Positions 1-10,545 of a stretch of 64,000 nt of DNA are shown piece after piece. The DNA comes from Sipunculus nudus (lineage: Eukaryota > Annelida > Sipuncula > Golfingiida > Sipunculidae). The position numbers were made by a program, and so were the translations under genes. The first letter of the stretch is position 1; every line of letters begins with the position of its first letter. Location: contig CM049310.1 of NCBI GenBank assembly GCA_026874595.1, forward strand, positions 68,278,056-68,342,055, in the 5' to 3' direction. The notes under the pieces are model-generated. The model was not told the origin of the DNA and made no database searches. It saw nothing but the letters and a program-made list of their open reading frames with translations.

Positions 1-112
1 ATTCTCTCCCTGCCTGCTTGTCTGTCTCTCCCTTTCTCTCCCTGTCTGCTTGTCTGTTTCTCTCTTTCTCTCCCTGTCTGCTTCTCTCTCTCTCTCTCTC
101 TCTCTCTCTGCT

Positions 113-145
<33 letters not shown>

Positions 146-170
146 GCTTGTCTGTCTCTCTCTTGCTCTC
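1..170. repeat. CT-rich microsatellite tract
   Basis: The plus strand is almost purely pyrimidine, with CT runs broken by short CTGCTTGTCTGTC blocks repeated about five times. It is a compound simple repeat that continues off the left edge. The Ser/Leu-rich open frame across it is a product of the repeat. From 171 to 354 I see no further gene. Confidence 0.9.
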
Positions 171-354
171 CCTGAGACAAGAGGTGCCCGTAAAAGAGGG
201 GTGACTGACCTTTATCTCCAAGTCTGCCTCTTACGGGAACGCCTCGCATTTGGAGAGATGTTCATAAATGAGTTGAGTGATAGGTGACCGTAAATGAGAA
301 ACATCTGTAAGGATAATTTGCTCTGTATTATGATCCATTTTATCTTCATAACAG

Positions 355-397
355 GAGCGAACAGAAGAGAAGAAAAAGATATATGCAATGGCTGATG
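355..397 (+). CDS. Small internal exon of an unrecognised gene (exon a)
   Basis: The 43-bp segment lies between a good acceptor (pyrimidine-rich TTTTATCTTCATAACAG, ending at 354) and a perfect donor (GATG|GTAAGT, GT at 398-399). Read from its first base it is open and charged: ERTEEKKKIYAMAD plus one leftover base. That leaves phase 1, exactly what the acceptor at 2881 needs; the joined codon is GCC (Ala). Seen directly: splice signals and phase match. Inferred: that it belongs to the same gene as 2881-3669. Upstream exons must lie left of the window. It could be a chance match, because the exon is short, but the splice signals are the best in this part of the window. Confidence 0.5.
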
Positions 398-2880
398 GTA
401 AGTCGTCTTCCTTACAGTGATACATGTGATTTATTAATCAGAATATACTTATTATTTACATGCTTTTAGAATTTGCTAGGATGTAATATTATACAGGCGA
501 TAGTTAAAAAGTTAGAGAGTTTGGTAATGGTGTTTTGGATCACAGCACATTCTTTTTCTCAAATCGCTTCAAACGTACTTTTATCATAATGTGAGGTCTA
601 ATGTAAGAACATCAATGTAAGCTGGTATTCTACAGACCACGGACACTTGGACAACACATACAATTATAGGTATTCCACAGACCACAGACACTGGGACAGC
701 ACATGCAATTACAGGTATTCCACAGACCACGGACACTGGGACAGCACATGCAATTATAGTTATTCCACAGACCATGGACATTGCAACAACACTAGAATTA
801 TAGGTATTCCACAGACCACGGACACTGGGACAGCACATACAATTATAGGTATTCCACGGACCACGGACACTGGGACAGCACAGCCTATTATAGGTATTCC
901 TCAGACCACAGACACTGGGACAGCACATGCTATTAAAGGGTTTTCCACAGACACTGGAAAAAAACATACAATTATAGGTATTCCACAGACCACGGATACT
1001 GGGACAACACATGAAATTATAGGTATTCCACAGGCCATGAACACCAGGACAACACATACAATTATAGGTATTCCACATACAACAAACACTGGGACAGTAC
1101 ATACATTTATAGGTATTCAACAGACCACGAACACTGGGACAATACATACAATTATAGGTATTCCACAGACCAAGGACACTGGGACAGTACTACAATTATA
1201 GGTATTTCACAGACCATGGACACTGGGACAGCACATACAATTATAGGTATTCCACAGACCACCAACACCGACTCAAACACCAGACACCTAAACTATAACA
1301 ACTTCATTGTAATCTCCAATGATTTCGTTGATCATGCCTTAGGGAGACCTACTCCCGTACAAAACAAGTTGAGTTAACACGACAATTAGCGTCTTCTCTT
1401 TGAAATAAAATGATACCTGTCATAATTTTGTCCTTAAACTTTTGGCTTACATGAGTGTTAAAGGAAGTGGAAAGGGGCGATCGCTGGTACCAACATAATC
1501 TTAGTGGGAACGCTTCCTTTGTTGTTCGTTTTCTTTCGAGGCTTACAGCCGGTGTTTCACAACCGTGCATGTTCATGTTCGGGCTACAACACCTGTTAAT
1601 CAGGAGATGCCCTGACTGATTTTGCCCATAAAAATGTAATACATGTTTCCGCTGGCTGAAACATCACGTGTTGCAGTGACTCAGGGACCCGATACACGGG
1701 GTCCCACTATGCTACGCATGTTATTTCATCTGAGACTTCTTGAGCCTTCGCACGAATCGCAAGGTTCTAAAGCGAATTTACATTCGGCTAATGAACTATA
1801 ATGTCCATGCAGATAAGATATATCAGAGGACATGAAAGTCCATGTATGGACTAGTTTAAACTACTCTTTATTTGGGATCTGTCCCGCATGCGCAAAATCG
1901 GACTTCCGGTCCCGCCGCATTGGTATAGTTACGAGGCATACGTGGACCGTGTTTTCTCACACGCAGAACCATAACAAGCTGAACCATAAAGCAAAACTAA
2001 ACTGATAGTGTGAAAGAAATGGCATAATATTGCTCCTGATTATGTCCTTTAAATTAAAAAAAAATGTTAACAACCCTTTCCTTTCCGTCTTTGGACATGT
2101 ATGTGACTGAAGGCCATTTGACTGTCAGCCTTCCTTCCGCCAGAGGTGTGTTTTACTCAAGACGAACCTCTTCCAGATAGGCAAAGAGTACCTATCATAA
2201 CTGTCAAAGTTCAAAATCAAAATTTATTACATTTCAAGGAAACACCTGTTTACATTTCACATGCGCATGCTTACAAAATATAACTTATTCCGTAAATTGC
2301 TTTCATTTCCTTAATGCTAAAACGCCATTATATATGTAATATGCCTTGAGACAGTTCTTATCTATTCTACCTGAACGGACTCCAATACCCTCTTCACTAC
2401 ATTTTGTACCTACGCCGTTCGTAGATTTAGCAGGCCCGGTGCACTGTGGGTCGTTGATTTGGCCACAAACCCTAACCAGCGCTGGCGTACTCTTTTAGTA
2501 GGATTCTGCCCAGTGTGACTGTCCGCTTTTTACTTGCCCATACATGTTTCAGACGTGACACTTAGTGTCGGAAATCGGAACTTGAGATCTGGATTTCTAC
2601 CGAGTCTCGATTATCAGATATGCTGGTAACACTATTTAATCACTGGGTTTATAAGGTGATTATAAAAATTGTATTTAAAGGTTACTACAGTAGCAGAGAA
2701 TTAATTAAACGGAAGCGTATTATTATTATGATAAACCAACTTAAGAACTGAATATATCATATTAACATTAACTTGGTATTTTAGGGAGTCACATGCGAGT
2801 AATCATATTTACTGGAAATCATGTGGGATAAAACGAGAAAATCATGTGGCATTAAACGAACCTGTGGTATTTCATTCCAG
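398..2880 (+). other. Putative intron 1
   Basis: The segment runs from GTAAGT at 398 to TTCATTCCAG at 2880. It holds a 45-bp minisatellite (623-1270); the rest is AT-rich sequence where I see no coding signal on either strand. A GC-richer patch near 1870-1960 has several CpGs but no clear promoter elements. Confidence 0.45.
623..1270. repeat. 45-bp minisatellite, about 14 copies
   Basis: Imperfect tandem copies carry the core GGTATTCCACAGACCACGGA followed by CACTGGGACAGCACATAC. Copies differ by scattered substitutions and one deletion near 943-960. Because 45 is a multiple of three, both strands stay open for about 185 codons (a 15-residue period such as TIIGIPQTTDTGTAH on the plus strand). 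No start context, splice sites or bias supports translation, so I treat it as an intronic minisatellite. Confidence 0.9.
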
Positions 2881-3669
2881 CCAAGAAAGAACAGAGAAGA
2901 CAAGTCGCTTCAGGACAAAATGGCGCCCCCGGTGACCTTACGCAGTCAAATAGTCGTTCTAAAATCCACGGATTTTCGTCACTGGTGCAGCAAGTTTTAA
3001 AAAGAGAACGTAATGCCGCGGATGCCTCCAGCCGTGGTACAGACAGGCCGTCCGTTCCATCCAAACACCATCATGACGTCATTATAGAACATCCTAGCAG
3101 GTCCCGGGGCTCTCCAGTGGTTATTCGTGAACCACCAACAACGATTCGGGATTCTCCGGTTATAATTCGTGATGATTCACCTGCAATTATTCGAGATCCT
3201 GTAAGATTTACACGAGATTCTCCGGGAATGTTCCGAGATGCCGCAGGAATTATTCGAGAATCTCCAGCAATGTTTCAGGAGCCAGTGATTCGAGATTCTG
3301 GAATTATAATGCGGGATCCAGTTGCAATGACTCGAGATTCTCCGGGAATGTTTCACGATCCCCCGTCTGCTTCCGTAATCCGGCGAGCCCGCACGAACAT
3401 TTCCGAGCCTGGTCCGGAACACGATGCTCTTTTTAACGAACCGCCACGTGGGCGGAGAATAGAACTTTCTCCTCAAGATTTTTTATTTAATGAACAGAGC
3501 AGAGGCGGAAGCAGGGACACGAGACCTCATGAAATCATGTTGACTGATAACGTGAGAAGTCAGTCCCCAGTACCTGGTCACAGTTATGTGAGGGCACGCT
3601 CACCTACAATGGATACAATAGACCGTGTACCTTCCATGAAAGTCATCCGCATGTCGCCGGACGAAGCAG
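2881..3669 (+). CDS. Large coding exon, RDSP-repeat low-complexity protein (exon b)
   Basis: The 789-bp exon lies between TTTCATTCCAG (ends 2880) and a CAG|GTCCG donor (GT at 3670-3671). It is open in one frame throughout, entered with two bases (CC, phase 1) and left with one base. The N-terminal part is basic (KKEQRRQVASGQNG), followed by a possible short helix around FSSLVQQVLKRERNAAD. Roughly residues 75-155 are degenerate 8-11-residue repeats of the type [II/MF]R[DE]-x-P, e.g. SPVVIREPP, DSPAIIRDP, DSPGMFRD. The tail is Ser/Pro/Arg-rich (RSQSPVPG, RARSPTMD) with two LFNE motifs. There is no signal peptide or membrane segment. It looks like a disordered regulatory or scaffold region with many SP/RD phospho-site-like motifs. 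I do not recognise the family. The donor GTCCG is non-optimal; the frame otherwise stops at 3699. Confidence 0.7.
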
Positions 3670-3999
3670 GTCCGAAGTGTTTGTATTTGTATACATGAAG
3701 TAATTAAATCGAATCTAATTATTTTTATATTTTTTGGTGATAACATTAGTATTTACATTTCATATGTAATGCAAAATGGTCGTTCCATTATTTCGAAATT
3801 TTCATTAAACTGGTAAGGACACGTCCATGCGTTTAAAAGTGAAGATTAAGGTATTATTGGCCAATGTCATGTATTAAACGTATACTTATTAACGACGGAA
3901 CTTGAGCGAATTACGAAATGTCACGAAGTTAAACTTAGTAGTCCTTCAATCAACCCGCAGGTGTTTGTGAAAATAGTAAACCATTTGTTACGATTACAG
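3670..3999 (+). other. Putative intron 2
   Basis: This 330-bp AT-rich segment lies between the phase-1 donor at 3669/3670 and the acceptor TTACGATTACAG ending at 3999. It has stops in all plus frames and no other feature. Confidence 0.55.
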
Positions 4000-4195
4000 C
4001 CGCATTAAGACACCAGAATCCGAATGTCCGGATTCTCCATCCGGATGAGTTCGAACAGATGACAAGGTCACCATCACCTCAAGGTCACCCGTCAAGTCAA
4101 ATGCCAAGGTCATACAACACGCGTCCACCTGTCGCAGTGGTTCATGGGAATCCTACGTCACACCTTCAGCACCAGGTGTCTCCACCAATCAGCAG
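4000..4195 (+). CDS. Coding exon, continuation of RDSP-repeat protein (exon c)
   Basis: The 196-bp exon begins after TTACGATTACAG and ends at AATCAGCAG|GTATTA. It enters with CC, so the codon shared with exon b is GCC, and leaves with two bases (AG). The open frame reads [20 protein letters not shown], then a Ser/Pro/His/Gln-rich stretch ([24 protein letters not shown]). Composition matches the Pro/Ser-rich end of exon b. The short [10 protein letters not shown] block is the least degenerate piece and the best query for homology. The frame runs on into an AT microsatellite immediately after the donor, which supports ending the exon here. Confidence 0.65.
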
Positions 4196-4206
4196 GTATT
4201 ATAAAC

Positions 4207-4273
<67 letters not shown>

Positions 4274-4294
4274 TGTATATATACACACATATAT

Positions 4295-4336
<42 letters not shown>

Positions 4337-5225
4337 TACAGTCAATATGTGAAATCAGTCATTTCATTTCACGTAATCCTGTGACCACCACTAAATTGTT
4401 CGGGCATTATGAAATGACTGAAATGTATGGCCAGTCATTACACGAAATGGCAGGATTCAAAAGTATGAACACGTGACAGCATAAGCTGAAACCATGGTAT
4501 AATCGTCAGAAAAGGTTCACCCGCCAGTTTAGTAGGTGCAAAGACTCAGTGATACTCTGTTTATTGGTTTAATGCTGAAGAAATAAATATCAATTTATTT
4601 TTAAGCGAAACTTCTATAAAAGCTTGTCCAATATTCCTGGTTGAGTGTACCAGTGTTATGTATACCAAGGGTTAGCCAGCTCTAAGAGATGTTAAAGAAA
4701 GGCTATAAAGCATACATCTTTTCATTTAGAAAATCAACTTTGTTGATATTTAAATAATGATTAAAGTTCTGCTCTTATGGCTTTAATTTTTCATTTATTA
4801 GATTTAAACCTATTTACAGCTTAAAATATAGCTAACAGAACACTTGCATTTAATGCTACACAAAAAAAAACTTAATGTCTTCATGTCATAATTAAACCTT
4901 AAAATTTGTAAGTAAATACTTGTGTTAGATTATATTATTTTATCACATTTGAATATTTTTTAAAAATGTACTTAATAATTATAAATTTGCAATACATAGA
5001 GCCTGCGATACGAGGCCTGTTAAACTGACACAAACATGGAGACTTTCTACACTGCTCACTGGTGATTGCCACCTGAGACCCCATATTATAGACGGCATCT
5101 TAGTCCTCTGCTCAGCAAATACATTTTTCTGCTCTACTCGCCTGAGTTGGAATTCTTCTGGAAACGTAAATTGTTAAGTTTTGTCGTCTGTGTTATATAT
5201 TTAACACGTTTTCATATCGCTCTAG
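4196..5225 (+). other. Putative intron 3 with AT microsatellites
   Basis: It is bounded by GTATTA at 4196 and CATATCGCTCTAG ending at 5225. It contains TA-dinucleotide tracts at about 4213-4266 and 4298-4328. The remainder is AT-rich with no coding signal seen. Confidence 0.4.
4213..4328. repeat. TA microsatellite pair
   Basis: Two (TA)n tracts are separated by a short spacer containing TGTAAACATG and ACACACAT. This is a simple repeat. Confidence 0.95.
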
Positions 5226-5268
5226 GGCAGGACGGATGGAAAAAACGTACACAATAGAAAAGATGTAA
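5226..5268 (+). CDS. Possible terminal coding exon of RDSP-repeat protein (exon d)
   Basis: After the acceptor TCTAG (ends 5225), one base completes the AG left by exon c to an Arg codon. The frame then reads AGRMEKTYTIEKM and stops at TAA 5266-5268. Phase agreement is exact. The tail is short and basic. The polypyrimidine tract is only moderate and the exon is short, so this is the weakest exon of the chain. AATAAA hexamers at 5417-5422 and 5458-5463 could serve as polyadenylation signals within about 200 bases of the stop. A different downstream exon cannot be excluded. Confidence 0.35.
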
Positions 5269-6865
5269 CAAGAAGCTACGGCAGATGGCGCTGGGTATCG
5301 GCGGCTGACTTCTCGGCACGGGTTTCTGCATGTGTTCTGTTACCGGCGACAATCGCCATGTACAAGATGTAGGTCTAACACACCTAAGTTCGGGCGCTAA
5401 GGAAGAGGCTTTTGAAAATAAATTCAGATATGAGAGCGGACCTTTCGCCGTGCAGCAAATAAAAGAAAAGCGAAGCTGGTACATCAGAACAGCAAAATGT
5501 ATAGCAATACAGACGAGACGAAAAATGTTATATTATCTGGGACCGACAGCCTAGGAAAAAGAACAACCTTTGTGAAAATTAAGTTATGAAGTGGTGAGAA
5601 ATTCTAAATACCAGTTAGTCGTACGATTGACTTCCCTGGTGGTTTAATTTGATCATATGATATATGACATTGTTTTTAGGTATACTGAAGCAACGGAATT
5701 CAGAAAAAAATAGACACATGAACGGTGAACATTCATTACAGCTTGGCTGTAAGGGCCTCCCCACAGGTTGTGTTTCACTGAATTAACGCAAGATGGCGCT
5801 GTAATGCAGACGCAGTATTTCCGTATTTAATGCTGAACAAATTTAAGTACACTATTATTCCCGCGTGTATTGCAGTTCGTATACTTAAACATGAATGTTA
5901 AAGAATCTTAACAAGGTATGATTCAATACATGGGGTGTTTTGACAACAACACTATAGGTAGACCCTGAAGCTGGTGAACGAATACATACGTTATGGCATT
6001 CTTTATTGTTTATAGATGAAACGAACAACATATTTCTTTATATCTCACAACAGGATGTTATTACATTCATTTACAAATCTTATATATATATAAAAAAAAT
6101 AAATGAACTTAGTTATTGTCCCGGAGACACGTGTATCAGGTACAGTGGTTCAGCCCGGGATGAAGAAAGTGCCACGTGATCACAGAAGTAAACAGGTCTC
6201 ATCCAGTCTAGGATACTAAGTATTTGTCTTTATAAGCCAGTGTGTACATAAGGCGGAATCTGGAATAAAATGATAAATAATAACTCTGTCGTTTGATGTT
6301 GCACTTGTTCGTGTTTAAATTGTTTAATTTTCTATAATACGCACAAGGTATCTGTTAAAACAAGTGTACAACCCCTAAAATAACCAAGCCCTGTCCTACC
6401 TGTTTCATTACAAACGCGTCCATATCGCAAATACTTTTGTGAGCATTATAGCATGTGTCTGCTTGGACCTCACAGGGCCTACACGGTGTCTGAGCTAATG
6501 AGCCTTTCTTTCATCCGACATACGATCGAGCTTGGATCGAAATAAAGAAAAACAGAGCAAAATTTGTTATATCAACAATAAAAAAGCTTCATTTTAAAGA
6601 GTAAATGACCGTGTTAAATGATTATATCATTGAATAAGTGTATGGTCAACCATTAGAGCCATGAGACCTGATATCGCTGAAGCCTGTTAGAATACATCTC
6701 GTTTCTTGTCGGAACATTTGTATATGTACATAAGATATACAGAGCCTATTACCACGGCAAGATCATTACCCAGCGTCTGTCCAGCGTGTCCTCACTGAGT
6801 GATGCGGTCGGCTGACTTTATTGCTGCTTTTAAGTACTGGGCGGAGGCAAGCGATTTCATTGTCA
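5269..6865. other. Non-coding stretch, possible 3' UTR then intergenic
   Basis: Two AATAAA hexamers lie near 5417 and 5458. The rest is AT-rich, with stops in every frame at high density. The 74-90-codon open frames near 5212-5554 on both strands show no conserved-looking motif or splice support. I see no RNA gene. Confidence 0.5.
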
Positions 6866-7631
6866 CCCTTCTCCACTAAGCCCGGTCGTTAACCTTCTCC
6901 ACTCAGCCCGGTCGTTAACCTTCTCCACTCAGCCCGGTCGTTAACCTTCTCCACTCAGCCCGGTCGTTACCCTTTCTCCACTCAGCCCGGTCGTTACCCT
7001 TCTCCACTCAGCCCAGTCGTTAACCTTCTCCACTCAGCCCGGTCGTTAACCTTCTCCACTCATCCCCGGTCGTTAACCTTCTCCACTCAGCCCGGTCGTT
7101 AATCTTCTCCACTCAGCCCGGTCGTTAACCTTCTTCACTCAACCCGGTCGTTACCCTTTCTCCACTCAGCCCGGTCGTTAACCTTCTCCACTCATCCCCG
7201 GTCGTTAACCTTCTTCACTCAGCCCGGTCGTTAACCTTCTCCACTCAGCCCGGTCGTTAACCTTCTCCACTCAGCCCGGTCGTTAACCTTCTTCACTCAA
7301 CCCGGTCGTTACCCTTTCTCCACTCAGCCCGGTCGTTAACCTTCTCCACTCAGCCCGGTCGTTAACCTTCTTCACTCAACCCGGTCGTTACCCTTTCTCC
7401 ACTCAGCCCGGTCGTTAACCTTCTCCACTCAGCCCGGTCGTTAACCTTCTCCACTCAGCCCGGTCGTTAACCTTCTCCACTCATCCCCGGTCGTTAACCT
7501 TCTCCACTCATCCCCGGTCGTTAACCTTCTCCACTCAGCCCGGTCGTTAACCTCCTCCACTCAGCCCGGTCGTTAATCTTCTCCACTCAGCCCGGTCGTA
7601 CCCTTCTCCACTCAGCCCGGTCGTTAACCGT
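6866..7631. repeat. 26-bp minisatellite, about 29 copies
   Basis: Tandem copies carry the unit CCTTCTCCACTCAGCCCGGT plus CGTTAA. Variants include CTTCACTCAACCC, CTCATCCCCGG (one base longer) and GTTACCC. The variant order itself repeats: the block with TTCACTCAACCCGG followed by GTTACCCTTTC occurs three times, near 7134, 7292 and 7371. This points to expansion by multi-unit blocks. Confidence 0.95.
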
Positions 7632-8150
7632 TGTATGTTCTAGCTGGGACGAGTGAATTCGAAAATTTTGTAGTCTTCGATGTTAGTGCCAACCGCTGCT
7701 ACAATCCCGGTACATGCATGGCCCCTATATTATATTAGGGGAATCACGGACTCTCGGGTGACCACATATGTGACACAAAATGTGTTTTAGAATGTGAAAG
7801 GATAGAATATGGAAAATGCAAAATTAAGAAGTAAAATTCTATTAAAATTGAACACTGATATATGCATCTTTTAATCACATTTGAAAAATAACTATACCAG
7901 TTAGCTAAATAATTATGTTTGGTATGGGCATAATAGAAATATTCTTCATTTAAGCGCAATTAAAGTTCAGGTGGAGTTTGTTTATATTTTCACATTAAAA
8001 TTCAGATTTTTCATATGACCAAAGATGGTATAGTAAGCTACCAGCTAATGCATGGATTCAACGACTTGTCATGTTGTTGGTTATGTTGTAATCTTTCCCC
8101 TGAGCAGTCACCGTGGGGCAGGGACAGCGATTGATTTTTAGCTCAGCTGA
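7632..8150. other. Non-coding stretch
   Basis: The sequence is unique-looking and AT-rich. A 71-codon minus-strand frame at 7744-7959 has no recognisable feature. Nothing else is seen. Confidence 0.5.
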
Positions 8151-9690
8151 CTATCCATTAACAGGGCACAAATTGTAACCGCTGGACCTGGAATCTCTAA
8201 ACTTTACATCCAGGGAGGTCCATGAAAAATCAATGATAAAAAAACCTGAAATTAGGTCTCTGTTACCTATATCCTCCGTGCTATGGGTCTCACAAGTACC
8301 CGCCAGAATAATCAAATATTTGATACAAAAGCTCAAGTATCTGAATAACTACTGCATTGATCACCATGATTTTTGGCATGAATATTGATCATGGAATGTT
8401 CCATGAATTTCCCCAAACTGGTGGGGCCACCTGTATTTTTCTAATTTTTACGAATGTTTTTCTTTATTTTTGGTACTTTCAAAGAAGCTGTCATCTGTCA
8501 ACAGGGCACAAATTATAACCTCTGGACCTGGAATCTTTTAACTTGAAATGCAGGGAGGCCCATAAAAAGTCTCTGCGGAAACCTGAAATTAGGTCTCTGT
8601 TATCCATATCCTCCAAGCTATGGGGCTCGTAAATACCCGTCATAATAATAAAAAAATCTGTTACAAAAGCTTCAGTATCTGAATAACTACTGCATTGATC
8701 ACCATGATTCTTTGTATGGATATTGATCATGGAAAGTTGCCATCAGTGCCTGCAAACTGGTGGCGCCACTTTTATTTTTCTATTTTTTACGATTTTTTTT
8801 CTCTATTTTTGATACTTTCAAAGAATCTGTCATCTGTTAACAGGGCACAAATTATAACCTCTCGACCTGGAATCTTCTAACTTGACATGCAGGGAGGACC
8901 ATAAAAAGTCTCTGCGGAAACCTGAAATTAGGTCTCTGTTATCCATATCCTCCAAGCTATGGGGCTAGTAAGTACCCCTCAGAATAATTAAAAATCTGAT
9001 ACAAAAGCTAGAGTATCTGAATAACTAATGCATTATTCACGATGATTTTTTGCACGAATATTGATCATGGAGTGTTCCATCAGTTCCTGCAACTGGTGAG
9101 GCCACCTGTATTTTTCTAATTTTTACGTTTTTTTTTTCCTCTTTTTTTTATACCTTCAAAGAAGCTGTCATCTGTTAACAGGACACAAATGGTAACTGCT
9201 GGACCTTGAATCTTCTAACTTGACATGCGTGGAGGTCCATAAAAAATCTCCTAGAAAACCTGAAATTAGGTCTCTGTTACCTATTTTCTCTGAGCTATGG
9301 GTATTGAAAGTACCCCCCCCCCAAAAAAAAAAATAAAGAATTTGATACAAAAGCTTCAATATCAGAATAATTACTGCCTTGATCACCATGATTCTTTGCA
9401 TGAATATTGGTCATGGAGTTCCTTCAAACTGGTGGCGCAACGTGTATTTTTTCTAATTTTTACGATTTTTTTCTCTATTTTTGATACTTTCAAAGAAGCT
9501 GTCATCTGTTAACAGGGCACAAATCGTAACCACTAGACCTTGAATCTTCTAATTTGACATCAAAGGAGGTCCACAGAAAAGTCTGTATGGAAATCTGAAA
9601 TACAGTCTCTGTTACCCATATCCTCCGAGCTATGGGGCGGGCTCGAAAGTACCCCCCTGAATAATTAAAAATGCGATACAAAAACTCTGC
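8151..9690. repeat. Tandem ~340-bp repeat, about 4.5 copies
   Basis: The anchor AACAGGGCACAAAT (or a one-base variant) recurs at about 8155, 8497, 8837, 9175 and 9509, spacing 342, 340, 338 and 334. Each unit also contains CCTGAAATTAGGTCTCTGTT, a CCTCC-AGCTATGGG block and GATCACCATGATT. Three of the units also have ACTGGTGGCGCCAC or a near match; the others vary at that point. Copies have diverged, mostly by substitutions and T-run length changes. Open frames of 60-86 codons recur in step with the unit and are not genes. Confidence 0.9.
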
Positions 9691-9860
9691 GTTAGTTTCC
9701 AGAGAACTCCTGTGAGACCCTTGGACCAATCTTTCTGAAACCCAGCATAGTTGTTTCTTCACTTATGTTTTGCGCCAAACAAAAACAGGTGGCACCACCA
9801 GCAATCCTTTCTGTGTAGTACGAATCTGGGTGTCTTTTAGATAACCAGCCGTAGAAGAAT
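9689..9860 (+). repeat. Dispersed repeat arm, inverted relative to 58436-58607
   Basis: TTCCAGAGAACTCC, GAGACCCTTGGAC, TCTTTC-GAAACCC, AATCCTTTCTGTG and GGTGTCTTTTAGATAAC occur here in the same order and similar spacing as on the reverse strand of 58436-58607. The two copies are homologous over about 170 bp. It continues the GGTGGC(G/A)CCACC repeat family on its left. Confidence 0.85.
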
Positions 9861-10269
9861 ACAAATGGTAGGAATATTAATGGTTGCGATATCAGGTATT
9901 CCAAGTTAACTTTTGGTTAATAGTTTGAAGTCTGAAAAAAGATCCAAGGTACACCTGTCATTTAGAAATAATGGTGTATGGGTGTATAATTTGACGACTA
10001 TAAGGAACTATTAGGGAGAGAAATTCTTAAAAGTATGCCAACGGACAGAGTCATCGGATTTGGACAAACAGTTTAGTGAAAATATCAAATATTTTATTTA
10101 AAATTAAGAAAAGAAAGTGACTCTGTCACTTTAAAATGAATATTAGGCTAACCTGTGAAATTTCATTTAAAAATAGTATCCTGATTAAACACCTAAAAAA
10201 ACTGGAAAAGTTTGAAAATCAATTCTATACCAAATAAAGTTCTAAAAAGTCACAATGTAATGTTGATCT
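9861..10269. other. Non-coding stretch
   Basis: The sequence is AT-rich with no coding signal or repeat recognised. It may include decayed 5' sequence of the adjoining retrotransposon fragment, but I could not align any. Confidence 0.4.
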
Positions 10270-10545
10270 TCCAACGAAGATCCGGTGCCTGATTGTTGGA
10301 ATAAATCACTTATTACCCCTATCTTGAATAAAGGGAAGGATCCGCTTGAGCCTCTGAGATACAGAGGCATTTTATTGTTATCTTGTGTAGGAAAAATTTG
10401 AGCGTATTAACTGAACGACGAATATCCTTGTTTTCCGATTCATTTGGGCTACTAGCTGAAGAATGAAATGAGTTTTGAAGGGGTCGGTCATGGATTGTTC
10501 ATACTTTGATTCTTACAAGCAGTGTGACCAATTACATCAATCTGG
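10270..10545 (+). pseudogene. Non-LTR retrotransposon reverse-transcriptase fragment (dead)
   Basis: The plus strand reads PDCWNKSLITPILNKGKD and then LEPLRYRGILLLSCVGKI. These match the well-known reverse-transcriptase block W-x3-x-[IL]-x-P-I-x-K-x-x-x-P-x-x-Y-R-G-I-x-L-L-S-x-x-x-K of LINE-type elements. It then meets a stop (TGA) and a frame change, and resumes as SFGLLAEE, stop, NEF, stop, RGRSWIVHT. This corresponds to the following LL-x-E-x-Q-x-G-F-R-x-G-R-S-x-x-D-x-x region. Several inactivating changes are visible; the upstream endonuclease and downstream YxDD block are not found. It lies about 130 bp from the left edge of the 40-bp array. The clade is not assigned. Confidence 0.75.

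Noticed and set aside
18-287. 89-codon plus-strand frame at the left edge
   Set aside because: It is a translation of the CT microsatellite (Ser/Leu/Cys only) with no coding character.
584-1201. 184-187-codon frames on both strands
   Set aside because: Both follow from a 45-bp minisatellite whose length is a multiple of three. Being open on both strands at once is a repeat artefact.
5212-5554. Opposed 74- and 90-codon frames
   Set aside because: They overlap on opposite strands without motifs. The better reading of this place is a short terminal exon (5226-5268) followed by 3' UTR.
6866-7631. Telomere-like repeat (TTAACC in each unit)
   Set aside because: The unit is 26 bp with one TTAACC each; there are no consecutive TTAGGG/CCCTAA runs.
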